DNA of 64,000 bases from Siphonodentalium dalli (taxonomy: Eukaryota; Mollusca; Scaphopoda; Gadilida; Siphonodentaliidae), in contig CP136064.1 of assembly GCA_032622095.1 (NCBI GenBank), positions 247,351,827 through 247,415,826 of the forward strand. The letters run 5' to 3'. Numbering within the stretch: the stretch's first letter is position 1; the number at the start of each line of letters is the position of its first letter. Below the pieces are notes generated by a model. It was not told the DNA's origin and did not search any database. It was given only the letters and a program-made list of their open reading frames with translations. Below are positions 22,741 through 34,800 of this stretch, one piece after another. Position numbers and translations under genes: made by a program.

Positions 22741-25183
22741 TCTTGTATATTAATCATGTGCTCAACAGGAAACTACCTGTACAGTGTAACGAGTACAGCT
22801 GTTTAAAGCTTTCTTTGAATCTATTTCGTGTATATGCGATTGAACCAATAACTTCATATTACACATATTAATCATATCGGACTGTTTGGACGCTGCCATT
22901 AACTTCTTTTTAGGTTGTTACAGCTGCATTTTACATTCAATACTACGTTGTATTGTGTATGTTTATTAAAGCATGCATATTGCGCTTGAATACTAGAACG
23001 TTTTTGCTGTTTTGACAATCGGTAAAAGCCCACGTTCAACTGCGAGGTACGATTAATATCCGATTGGCTATTATCGGCCAATGGCCGATTCCGATTTCGA
23101 TTATGGGAACATCACTAGCAATCATTTTATTCAAGTCATTTTGATGTTGAAACTAAGCTACAGTGTCACTGATACTTCAATTTGATAAACAGTCCATGTG
23201 GTTTATCAATGTCTCGACTCAGGTATTTAAAATGGCTCTGTCTACTTCGAGGACTATATTGACTAAATTTACCAACTTAGTGTATTATACATCACTGGAA
23301 AGGTTCTCCGTGCATAATATATACAACCCTACATGTTTTTGGTGCTCAAACCACTCCAAATGCATAAAAACGTCAATAATGAACATTATATTTCTCGTAA
23401 ATCAGCAGTCATTGCGAGCAAGGTGGAATCGGGAATATTCCCGGAAGGTGATATTACTTCATCATATATGGAACGCCCATTTAAGGTCATGTGCGATCTT
23501 TGCTATACGTCTGTTCGACCTGTGAGAGAATAGAAGCTGATCAAAATAACTGATTTTAATACCATATATCAGGACAAATAGAATAAAACATATCGATTAA
23601 AGTTTGCTAGTTTAAAAATGTGAACAATCGGCAAGATTATTATATTTTGTCATTTAATACTTTTGATTTATATTTACTATAAAATATAAATCTTGTCAGT
23701 CATGCGTAGATTTGACATATGTGGGTGATGATGTAACAACTGAGACAGTTAGGAGAATTTACTGGTATGAATATATAGACAACGCAATTGATGCGCATGC
23801 TTTTAGAACATCTACGCGAGTGGCCTTGTATATGTTTTAAATGTCTTTACAAGAACTATTTCAACTGCTAATTGTTCTGTCCAGCCAATATGAATGTGTT
23901 AAATTCTATTAGCTGTGGTGATGTTGGAGTTGGACACAAGTATGCCGAAACTAATCAGGAATTTACGTACATTTTCGGCCCTGTTTGTGTGTTTCTCAAA
24001 GTGGCCAAAAATGGTAGAAATGTCCTGATTCCAGGTGATAATTTGTATGCTTCAATTGTGTTTTATTCGGCATTCCTTGTGTTTGCATCTGCGGTCGCTA
24101 GTTATATATATACTTGTTCTCACCCACTGAAGACATCTAGAAAAGTTTTTCGTCCATGTAGACAGAGCCTTTTTAAGAACTCAAATGGGAACATGATTTA
24201 ACAATACTTTTGATTGTTTTGTATACACTATGCACACTCGAAAATGCACCTAGTACTTACTAATGCAGAGCAGAACTTTTTATATCTTATTTCATTTCAT
24301 GTTTTTTAATACAGGTAATGTTCATCTGTTTTTACATTTCATGTTTTTTAATTAATACAGTTAATGTTAATCTGTTTTACTTTAATAACAAAAATTAATC
24401 CAATCTGTTTATTTGCCCCCCCCCCCCCAAATATGGGTATACACATGGAACTTGAGAGATTATTTATAATTGGGCCCCAATTTTGTTACTATAAATAATA
24501 AAATTTAATTCAAAATAAAATCTATATTCATTGGTAGAATCATCCCCGGGCACGGATATCTAACTCAAAACGTGTTGTTTCGTATCCAGATTACTTTTCA
24601 GAATTTGTCATTCAAAGAGATAATCTATCTTTAATGGTTGTTCTAGGATTATGAGTTTTTGACTGTTTGGTAAAATTCAAAATTCTCATTAGTTTGGGAA
24701 CATCAAATATTTCTACTCATTTGTCTAAACCTGAATCTGATCGAAGCATCCAGATGTTATATTGAAATTTGAATGTTTATTGTGAATGTCATGAGGACAT
24801 TGAGGGTGTTGCATCTTATTTGAAATATCTTCCTGAAACAACTCTCCACCTAGTGTTAGACCACTACTCAGATGGCACTGTTATTTTTTCAAAATGTAGA
24901 AGTGATTCAGGAAGAATGGGACAAATATCAGATTTAAGTAAAAAATACTCCCACAAATATGAAAGAAATCATTGATTTTATTCTTCATGTTATATACAAT
25001 AGGCCTGCATTGGACACAACTCGCAGTGACTCTTGGTATGCAATGATTATTTCCAAAAATGACATACATCGTTTAACCCTTTCATGGTTGGTGCTGCAGC
25101 ATTACAGATCATGTTCCACTGCAAAATTATATATGCAAGTCATAGATATGAGAATAAACTGGCTTACATGTTCGAGTTGAATA
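22741..25183. other. No supported gene
   Basis: AT-rich, mostly single-copy-looking sequence with a poly-C run near 24416. The longest frames are 23163-23525 (120 aa) and 23872-24201 (109 aa), both plus. The second has one hydrophobic stretch of about 20 residues near its middle. Neither has a recognised domain, and splice context is lacking, so I do not call them as genes; an exon here cannot be excluded. Confidence 0.4.
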
Positions 25184-25185
25184 TT

Positions 25186-25268
25186 GTTAGGCCGATGCAT
25201 TATTTTATATATGCCAGGCTCACTGCAGGAGATTTGCATATTTAACAGAATGCACTGGCACAGGGTTT
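25186..25268 (+). repeat. Fragment of the hairpin-TIR transposon end
   Basis: The order GTTAGGCC, ATGCATT, TTATATATGC, a diverged centre, AGAATGCACTGGCACAGGG matches the right end of the 5.5-7.0 kb element (6895-6976). The hairpin is now decayed. No matching left end was found nearby, so it is a solo end. Confidence 0.7.
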
Positions 25269-26018
25269 TCCCAAAATTTCACAGCTTCAGTCAATTGGGA
25301 GGGTTAAAAGGCTTCCTCGTGATATAACCTCACCTCACAGAACACAAGTCACACACATGATGATTAACTGTCCTTTTAATAATGAGAATTATGTTTCCCT
25401 CAACCCAACTGGAACACAGATTGACTCTGGTTGAAAGCATAACAGAACCAATTTGGTTTGATTGACACGCTCTTCCAAATGAACTGCCAGAGAATATCAG
25501 TAATGCAACCAACTCTGTCAACCAAAATAATGACGAGATAACTGTAGCTGCATGTAGAAATGACATAGAACCAGGGATGTGGTGACAATGGTATGGAATA
25601 TCTCACCCTCCCCAAATTTGGGGGCGGGGTGTCAGGTTGGAGATATCCAGAACAGCGTTGATGCCAGTCTAGATGCTAGGATTTTGCAATATTCATGTTC
25701 AGATTTCAAATTGTCTCACCCCGGGCCAACTATGGTCAGCCTGGTGTATCTTGGTACCTCCAATGTGGCCAGTCAAAAAATGCTATTTAAGTAATGGAAA
25801 TCATAGCTGGGTGAGAGTTTGTCTGCAGTTAGACCACTGGATGTTAGGATTTTTAAATTTTTCAGGTTGAAATATCAAACTTTTCTCATTCTGGCCCAAG
25901 TAGATTCTGTTCCTCCTATGACTATTGGTGACAATTGTACTGACTATACCCCTCCCTGCATAGATTGTTCTTTTGCTGATAATTCTGATATTAAAGGATG
26001 TTGCCGACAATAATGATA
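25269..26018. other. No gene seen
   Basis: Frames of 64-78 aa occur on both strands around 25330-26013 but none has a domain. The sequence may be old transposon DNA adjoining the inverted-repeat unit that starts at 26019. Confidence 0.4.
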
Positions 26019-26219
26019 ACAGTGAACATAGTGTAGCTCTAGAGGTGATATCTCCAATAAAGGTGAACCTTTGAAGGTTTAAATACCTGATAGTTCCATA
26101 ATCTGAGTTTTATTTATCTAAACTAGGGTGAACTGGATAGATAAAAGATTTATTTTAGCAGTCAAATCTGGAAAAATGGCCCATAATTAAAGTTTCTAGG
26201 GGTAGAATGTAAAACTTTT

Positions 26220-27743
26220 GGTTCAGACTTCTCAATATTGCATGGGTTTCAGAAGGCAAAATTCTACGCATTGTCTCCAACATGCACTATAACTGCACGA
26301 GTCGAGTGATGTATAATGGCACATTATCAAAACCAGTGGATATTCTGCAAGGAACAAGACAAGGGGCAGTGACTTCCCATTTTTTCTACCTTGTATTTAT
26401 CAACGACTTGCTAGCACGTCTCAGTTCAACGAACGAAGGATTGTCAGTCGGTCATGTTAACTGCACTGCTCCAACAACTGCTGACGATATCGCCTTGATT
26501 TCTACATCAAAAGCTGGTCTAGATAATCTCATCGATATATGCAATTCATATGCTCGGAATTGGCGATTTATGTTCTCGAACACAAAAAGTTTTGTTGTTG
26601 TATTCAACGAGTCGGGGCGTCAACACGAGCGCAGCAACAGAACTTGGTCTATCGGAGACCAAACGCTCCCTGAGACGACAGACTGTGTGAATTTAGGGAT
26701 AAGACAGTGCAAGTTCAAGAACAGTAATACCAGGGCCTCTGATATTTCCAATAAGCTTAGAAAAACATTCTTCGCAATTGCTGGTAGAAATATCACGAAA
26801 CAATTCACTCCGCCCACGATGACCTCTCTTTTAAAAACTATTGTTCTGCCGAAATGTCTCTATGGGTGTGAAATTCTGACACCCTCTACAGATTCCAATG
26901 TTTACTGCATGGAGAAAGCTTATCGCTCGTGTCTTAAGCATATACAATCTCTCCCAACTCGGACTCCTACTGTTATTTCAATGAGCCTGTTAGGTCTTAT
27001 GCCACTTGAAAACGAAATACACATAAAGAAACTTTCATTCCTCGCTGATCTAATTTACCTTCCCGATGGGCACCAGGAACCACTGCGAATTTTCTTATAT
27101 AAATTCTTCTTACAGAGCCTCTTCGGACGTGCGACAACAGGGTTTGTGTCCGACATTACACAGTTACTTCGGCAATACAATCTGCACGCGATCTGGATAC
27201 TTTCGTTGCGACTGGCGAATTTCTTTCTAAATCAGCATGTAAGCACCTCTGCAAATCAACAGTACAGTCACACTATGTTATACAATTGAAAACTACAGTG
27301 GACCGAGATACATCACTTGATTTGTTTCGCATTGTGCACAATGATCCACTGTCATTTTGGAGTATTTGGACATTGCTGAAAAGGCACCCTGGCGCGTCTC
27401 AAGCTCTGAAAAATCTCGCTCTACTGCTCAACAGAACTACATTTTCTAATGACGCACGTGTCGCGCTTGTGGTAACGGGATGCAGAATGACATATTACAC
27501 GCCCTTCGTTATTGTGCAGCAGCCAATTCACTTGCCCTTCGGAATTCGTTTTGGGAACACATTGTTGATGAGGTTGGTCTCTCGACCTTTCTGTACATAG
27601 ATTCTAGAGATGATATGTCTCTGTTAGCCCTGCTTCTGGGTGGTGAGCCAATTAACTCACCCGCCGAACTTGACAACAACATAGAAAATATAATTCTCGA
27701 CATGGCTTACTTCATTTATGGGATGTGTCATCTGATCCAGTAA
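26220..27743 (+). pseudogene. Broken LINE reverse-transcriptase fragment
   Basis: The main frame (335 aa from 26282, open upstream to about 26220) starts inside the palm domain with a phrase GKILRIVSNMH. It keeps RT motif B as LQGTRQGAVTS and motif C as TADDIALIS, where the usual Tyr before ADD is lost (PTTADD). Thumb-like and C-terminal parts follow. The endonuclease and the N-terminal RT are missing. The frame shifts at about 27190, continuing with DLDTFVATGEF, and again at about 27470, continuing with NDILHALRYC, where part of a Cys/His knuckle seems lost. It is not the same family as the intact LINE at 58-63 kb. The fragment is inactive. Confidence 0.85.
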
Positions 27744-28225
27744 CAATTACTTTGTGTAAATAAATTATTGTTTGCGCATAAAACAAAATCGCATTCACAT
27801 GGACGGGTCTCTTCAAGATATGACACATACGATCAGCCACGCAACGGTTCTGTTTTCTTAATTATCTCCATTTGCTGTATAATATATATTTCCATGTATG
27901 TATATATTATTCTCCTACAAGGAGGTATACAATAAAATATAATGAGGTACGCCGTATCCCGGCCCCTCTGTTATGAGGTATTCGGTATTCCAAAAATACC
28001 GATATTCGTACGCCGACCTTCCAAAATATGATAATAATAATAATAATATAAATGCGATTTTTGTCACAATAAATGATAAATTCACTGCGGAATACGGAAT
28101 ACCAGTTAACAGCCATATATGGATACATTTTCTATCGCTGTACGAACGCCGGTCATCTCGCAATGTCCACGTCTAAAATGATCTAAAATGACGATCATCG
28201 ACGATCTGTATGTCAAACCGTGAAT
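27744..28225. other. No gene seen; short ATA/ATT tracts
   Basis: This is the right-hand interior of the 2.4-kb unit. It contains an AATAAT tract near 28030 and partial mirror-like phrases (GGTATTCGGTATTCC and GGAATACGGAATACC) that can pair with each other. No coding evidence. Confidence 0.5.
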
Positions 28226-28410
28226 TTAATTATGGGCCATTTTTCCAGATTTGACTGCTAAAATACATCTTTTATCTATCCAGTTCACCCTAGTTTAGAT
28301 AAATAAAACTCAGATTATGGAACTATCAGGTATTTAAACCTTCAAAAGTTCACCTTTATTTATCAGATTTATTGGAGATATCACCTCTAGAGCTACACTA
28401 TGTTCACTGT

Positions 28411-29265
28411 ATTACCCATCGGTGACAGTGAAAACACACCACAGTTTTTATACAAACAGTGCACCACTGTACCACTGCACACTCCACAAATTAGTTGCAC
28501 ATGTATGCCGAGTACAGTATATCAGGACCAATGTTAAGCCCACAAATGACGTCCAATAACCAGCACAAAATTTCCCGCCAAAATTCAAATGTAACCCCGC
28601 TATTGACGGCCAATAACGGACGCATCGCACCCCACATTTTCGGTCAGAATGTGTACATCAGAAGTATACTCGGTACCACCTGTCACCCCACAAATATGTT
28701 TTTGCACAAGTATGCCGACGTCGGTAATGACGTCCGTCCGGTCGTCCGACCTCATAACTCGAACAACTATGAACCGATTTCAATAATTTTGTGTATGCAA
28801 TCTCCTTGGGACTGCTTCTCCGCATGATGCTATTTTTTTTAAGTTACGCCTCATTTTCGACTTATTTTGACTTAGAAAATTCTGTCCGACTTAAAATAAC
28901 TTTAACAAATATGAACCGATTTCAATAATTTTTGGTATACATGCTTCTCACAATACCCTCTCTACATGATGCGGCTCGGGATTGGCTCAGACTGTTTTTC
29001 GTAATATTATACTTCATTTTCGACTTATTTTGACTTAGAAAATTATGTCCGACTTAATAACTTTAACAAATATGAACCAATTTGAATAATTTTTTCTGTA
29101 CAAGCTTCTTGTGACACCATGCATCGATATTATTAGTCCGAATTTTTCTTTAAAGTTAAAAATCTTTTTTTTGGGTTTACGGATACTGCGTGTTGAATTT
29201 GCCACGGTGGGGGTATGCCAGCACTCGAGTGCACACCTCTTGTTAGAACATGTATACATACACTG
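28411..29265 (+). repeat. Dispersed repeat with ~155-bp tandem units
   Basis: A CCGTCCGGTCGTCCG phrase near 28735 is followed by three units marked by AACAAATATGAACCGATTTC or close forms near 28762, 28909 and 29064. Between them lies CATTTTCGACTTATTTTGAC, twice. The block ends with GGTGGGGGTATGCCAGCACT near 29205. No gene is present. Confidence 0.7.
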
Positions 29266-30085
29266 ACATATCATATCAAAGCAACACTTTGTTGTTAAAT
29301 GCTGAAGAAAACATTTATCACATAATTAGCCACCAACCCGGCCTCACATTGTTTTACGACTAAGACACGCATGTAAAATCGGCACGCAAAGTGACGCAAT
29401 TTTAAGTTTAGCGCAATGATATTGATATATGTTATCATGTTAATTATAATATAATTGTGATATTCATTATGCGTTGGGTTATTTCTGTTGACTGAGATAA
29501 ACATGGATGATTAATGCGGTTGAACAATGTTGTCAACATGAAAACACATTTAAAACTATAATTATTTCTTGAAAGTGTCTTTACTTCCTCTGGTTTGGAT
29601 AAGGAAATCAATATTAATTTATTTCAACCACAGCCTCCCCTTGCTAAAATGTGATTGTGTGATAAAAAGTATCTCAAATTCGTCGCAATTCATTTTTAAT
29701 TTGTTGTGGGTTTTTTTTCTTGTTTCCTTCCTACGTCTAATTATCCCTTCATACTTGTTCCTTCCTACCTATTTTTATTACGGTTTCGGTAAAAATAAGT
29801 TGTCAGTATACGTCCGTAAACCATCTAATTAAATTTGTGTTGACTTTAAAACAGATGAAAACGGAGGGAAACAATATACTTTATTTCATAATTTAAGTAA
29901 AATTTAAATCAGCTTGATATTTGTTTTATTTTCAGTTGGCACTATGAAAACTTCTGGTATAGCTGGTGGACATTGTAACACGGGTGCAAATGAAGTTATC
30001 AAGAGTTGGGAATTGGTCTGTTTCCCGAAGCTAATTTGGAGATTACACGCAATCCATATGTCAAGTGTCTATTTGGTAGTGCGCT
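29266..30085. other. No gene; segment 29890-30010 recurs near 41.1 kb
   Basis: AT-rich sequence. The part around 29895-29990 (AAATTTAAATCAGCTTGAT, TTTTCAGTTGGCACTATG, GGTGGACATTGTAAC) matches 41110-41200 in order, so the sequence left of the minisatellite has a relative on its right. Frames of 81-87 aa show no domain. Confidence 0.5.
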
Positions 30086-30612
30086 TTAAAGGCACAGGCG
30101 GCGTTCGTTACAGAAATATTCATGTTTGTTCAAGTCGCCATCAACAGAAGGAATATTAAAAAATATATGGTTTTGTTCATATGCCAAACACAATCAGCGC
30201 GTAAATAGTATATTGTCGCCAAGACGTACGATGGTGTACGTAAACAAGAACACCTGCTCGTGTTACAGAAGTTTTGCTTCTGTTTACATAACACAGAGCA
30301 ATTCTATTGGTTAATCACACACAAATGATATAAACGCTCTTTATTATTTCCATATCAGGAAAACAATAACAAATACCGCTCTTTGTGTTTACCATATCCG
30401 GGTCTAAACAAAAGCCAGGTTCTGTAACGTTTTTTGCTTTTGATTACACAACAAAGGAAAAACATTTGACAATAACTTACTGTTTGTGCCATATTTCTGA
30501 TTGGTATAAGAACAGAGTCTGTCTATAATTTACTATTTCTGTTTATGGCGGTTTTTGACTGAGGTGAATATTTTAACATCATACCCACTGCCAGCGCCAC
30601 CTGTATCTTTAA
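30086..30612 (-). mobile_element. TTAA-flanked MITE, copy 2, at the array edge
   Basis: TTAA lies at 30086-30089 and 30609-30612, with inverted ends AAGGCAC and GTATCTT. It runs opposite to copies 1 and 4 and closely matches copy 3 at 42 kb. Its right end reads CTGTATCTTTAA, and the next bases TAAACTGG are already the 54-bp minisatellite, so the MITE end forms the array boundary. Confidence 0.75.
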
Positions 30613-31867
30613 TAAACTGGTTCCTGGCGGGAAGGATATCCATGGATTTTTGGCCGTGAGCATTAATAAACTGGTTCCTGACGAGAAGGATATCCATGGC
30701 TGTTTGGCCGTGAGCTTTAATAAACTGGTTCCTGACGAGAAGGATATCCATGGATGTTTGGTCGTGAGCTTTAATAAACTGGTTCCTGACTGGAAGGATA
30801 TCCATGGATGTTTGGTCGTGAGCTTTAATAAACTGGTTCCTGACCGGAAGGATATCCATGGATGTTTGGTCGTGATCTTTAATAAACTTGTTCCTGACTG
30901 GAAGGATATCCATGGATGTTTGGTCGTGCGCTTTAATAAACTGGTTCCTGACTGGAAGGATATCCATGGATGTTTGGTCGTGAGCATTAATAAACTGGTT
31001 CCTGACGAGAAGGATATCCATGGATGTTTGGTCGTGAGCTTGAATAAACTGATCCCTGATTGGAAGGATATCCATGGTTGTTTGGTAGTGAGCTTTAATA
31101 AACTGGTCCCTGATTGGAATGGTATCCATTGGTGTTTGGTAGTGAGCTTTAATAAACTGGTCCCTGATTGGAATGGTATCCATTGGTGTTTGGTAGTGAG
31201 CTTTAATAAACTGGTCCCTGATTGTAATGGTATCCATGGGTGTTTGTTTGTGAGCTTTAATAAACTGGTCCCTGATTGGAATGGTATCCATGGATGTTTG
31301 GTAGTGAGCTTTAATAAACTGGTCCCTGATTGGAATGGTATCCATGGATGTTTGGTAGTGAGCTTTAATAAACTGGTTCCTGATTGGAATGGTATCCATG
31401 GGTATTTGGTCGTGAGCTTTAATAAACTGGTCCCTGATTGGAATGGTATCCATGGATGTTTGGTAGTGAGCTTTAATAAACTGGTCTCTGATTGGAATGG
31501 TATCCATGGGCGTTGGGTAGTGAGCTTTAATAAACTGGTCCCTGATTGGAATGGTATCGATGGACGTTGGGTCGTGAGCTTTAATAAACTGGTCCCTGAT
31601 TGGAATGGTATCCATGGGCGTTGGGTCGTGAGCTTTAATAAACTGGTCCCTGATTGGAATGGTATCCATGGATGTTTGGTCGTGAGCTTTAATAAACTGG
31701 TCCCTGATTGGAATGGTAGCCATGGATGTTTGGTCGTGAGCTTTAATAAACTGATCCCTGATTGGAATGGTATCCATGGGTGTTTGGTAGTGAGCTTTAA
31801 TAAACTGGTCCCTGATTGGAATGGTATCCATGGGTGTTTGGTAGTGAGCTTTAATAAACTGGTCCCT

Positions 31868-34800
31868 GATTGGAGGTATCCATGGGTGTTTGGTAGTTAG
31901 CTTTAATAAACTGGTTCCTGATTGGAATGGTATCCATGGATGTTTGGTCGTGAGCTTTAATAAACTGGTACCTGATTAGAATGGCAGCCATGGATGTTTG
32001 GTCGTGAGCTTTAATAAACTGATCCCTGATTGGAATGGTAGCCATGGATGTTTGGTCGTGAGCTTTAATAAACTGGTCCCTGATTAGAATGGTAGCCATG
32101 GTTGTTTGGTAGTGAGCGTTAATAAACTGGTCCCTGATTGTAATGGTATCCATCGGTGTTTGGTAGTGAGCTTTAATAAACTGGTCCCTGATTGGAATGG
32201 TATCCATGGATGTTTGGTAGTGAGCTTTAGTAAACTGGTCCCTGATTGGAATGGTATCCATGGATGTTTGTTTGTGAGCTTTAATAAACTGGTCCCTGAT
32301 TGGAATGGTATCCATGGGTGTTTGGTAGTGAGCTTTAATAAACTGGTCCCTGATTGGAGGTATCCATGGGTGTTTGGTAGTGAGCTTTAATAAACTGGTT
32401 CCTGATTGGAATGGTATCCATAGATGTTTGGTCGTGAGCTTTAATAAACTGGTACCTGATTGGAATGGTATCCATGGGTGTTTGGTCGTGAGCTTTAATA
32501 AACTGGTCCCTGATTGGAATGGTATCCATTGATGTTTGGTCGTGAGCTTTAATAAACTGGTCCCTGATTGGAATGGTATCCATGGATGTTTGGTAGTGAG
32601 ATTTTATAAACTGGTCCCTGATTGGAATGGTATCCATTGATGTTTGGTCGTGAGCTTTAATAAACTGGTCGCTGATTGGAATGGTATCCATGGATGTTTG
32701 GTAGTGAGCTTTAATAAACTGGTCTCTGATTGGAGGTATCCATGGGTGTTTGGTCGTGAGCTTTAATAAACTGGTCCCTGATTGGAATGGTATCCATGGA
32801 TGTTTGGTAGTGAGCTTTAATAAACTGGTCTCTCATTGGAATGGTATCCATTGATGTTTGGTCGTGAGCTTTAATAAACTGGTCGCTGATTGGATTGGTA
32901 TCCATGGATGTTTGGTCGTGAGCTTTAATAAACTGATCCCTGATTAGAATGGTAGCCATGGTTGTTTGGAAGTGAGCGTTAATAAACTGGTCCCTGATTG
33001 TAATGGTATCCATGGGTATTTGGTCGTGAGCTTTAATAAACTGGTCCCTGATTGGAATGGTATCGATGGACGTTGGTCGTGAGCTTTAATAAACTGGTCC
33101 CTGATTGGAATGGTATCCATGGGCGTTGGGTCGTGAGCTTTAATAAACTGGTCCCTGATTGGAATGGTATCCATGGATGTTTGGTCGTGAGCTTTAATAA
33201 ACTGGTCCCTGATTGGAATGGTAGCCATGGATGTTTGGTCGTGAGCTTTAATAAACTGATCCCTGATTGGAATGGTATCCATGGGTGTTTGGTAGTGAGC
33301 TTTAATAAACTGGTCCCTGATTGGAATGGTATCCATGGGTGTTTGGTAGTGAGCTTTAATAAACTGGTCCCTGATTGGAGGTATCCATGGGTGTTTGGTA
33401 GTTAGCTTTAATAAACTGGTTCCTGATTGGAATGGTATCCATGGATGTTTGGTCGTGAGCTTTAATAAACTGGTACCTGATTGGAATGGTAGCCATGGAT
33501 GTTTGGTCGTGAGCTTTAATAAACTGATCCCTGATTGGAATGGTATCCATGGGTGTTTGGTAGTGAGCTTTTATAAACTGGTCCCTGATTGGAATGGTAT
33601 CCATTGATGTTTGGTCGTGAGCTTTAATAAACTGGTCCCTGATTGGAATGGTATCCATGGATGTTTGGTAGTGAGATTTTATAAACTGGTCCCTGATTGG
33701 AATGGTATCCATTGATGTTTGGTCGTGAGCTTTAATAAACTGGTCGCTGATTGGAATGGTATCCATGGATGTTTGGTAGTGAGCTTTAATAAACTGGTCT
33801 CTGATTGGAGGTATCCATGGGTGTTTGGTCGTGAGCTTTAATAAACTGGTCCCTGATTGGAATGGTATCCATGGATGTTTGGTAGTGAGCTTTAATAAAC
33901 TGGTCTCTGATTGGAATGGTATCCATTGATGTTTGGTCGTGAGCTTTAATAAACTGGTCGCTGATTGGAATGGTATCCATGGATGTTTGGTCGTGAGCTT
34001 TAATAAACTGATCCCTGATTAGAATGGTAGCCATGGTTGTTTGGAAGTGAGCGTTAATAAACTGGTCCCTGATTGTAATGGTATCCATGGGTATTTGGTC
34101 GTGAGCTTTAATAAACTGGTCCCTGATTGGAATGGTATCGATGGACGTTGGGTCGTGAGCTTTAATAAACTGGTCCCTGATTGGAATGGTATCCATGGGC
34201 GTTGGGTCGTGAGCTTTAATAAACTGGTCCCTGATTGGAATGGTATCCATGGATGTTTGGTCGTGAGCTTTAATAAACTGGTCCCTGATTGGAATGGTAG
34301 CCATGGATGTTTGGTCGTGAGCTTTAATAAACTGATCCCTGATTGGAATGGTATCCATGGGTGTTTGGTAGTGAGCTTTAATAAACTGGTCCCTGATTGG
34401 AATGGTATCCATGGGTGTTTGGTAGTGAGCTTTAATAAACTGGTCCCTGATTGGAGGTATCCATGGGTGTTTGGTAGTTAGCTTTAATAAACTGGTTCCT
34501 GATTGGAATGGTATCCATGGATGTTTGGTCGTGAGCTTTAATAAACTGGTACCTGATTGGAATGGTAGCCATGGATGTTTGGTCGTGAGCTTTAATAAAC
34601 TGATCCCTGATTGGAATGGTAGCCATGGATGTTTGGTCGTGAGCTTTAATAAACTGGTCCCTGATTAGAATGGTAGCCATGGTTGTTTGGTAGTGAGAGT
34701 TAATAAACTGGTCCCTGATTGTAATGGTATCCATCGGTGTTTGGTAGTGAGCTTTAATAAACTGGTCCCTGATTGGAATGGTATCCATGGATGTTTGGTA

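Larger units (their letters stand above)
26019..28410. mobile_element. 2.4-kb unit with long inverted ends around an RT fragment
   Basis: The left end (26019 to about 26190) and the reverse complement of the right end (about 28226-28410) are almost identical. The main difference is a 12-14 base stretch (TCTGATAAATAA) present only on the right. Both begin ACAGTGAACATAGTGTAGC. The enclosed 2.0 kb holds a degenerate LINE fragment (about 26220-27743). No target duplication was found. The unit may be a DNA transposon that took in a LINE piece, or a local inverted duplication. Confidence 0.7.

Noticed and set aside
23163..24201. Plus-strand frames of 120 and 109 aa
   Set aside because: No recognised domain, no consistent splice context and AT-rich codon make-up; left as an unsupported possibility.
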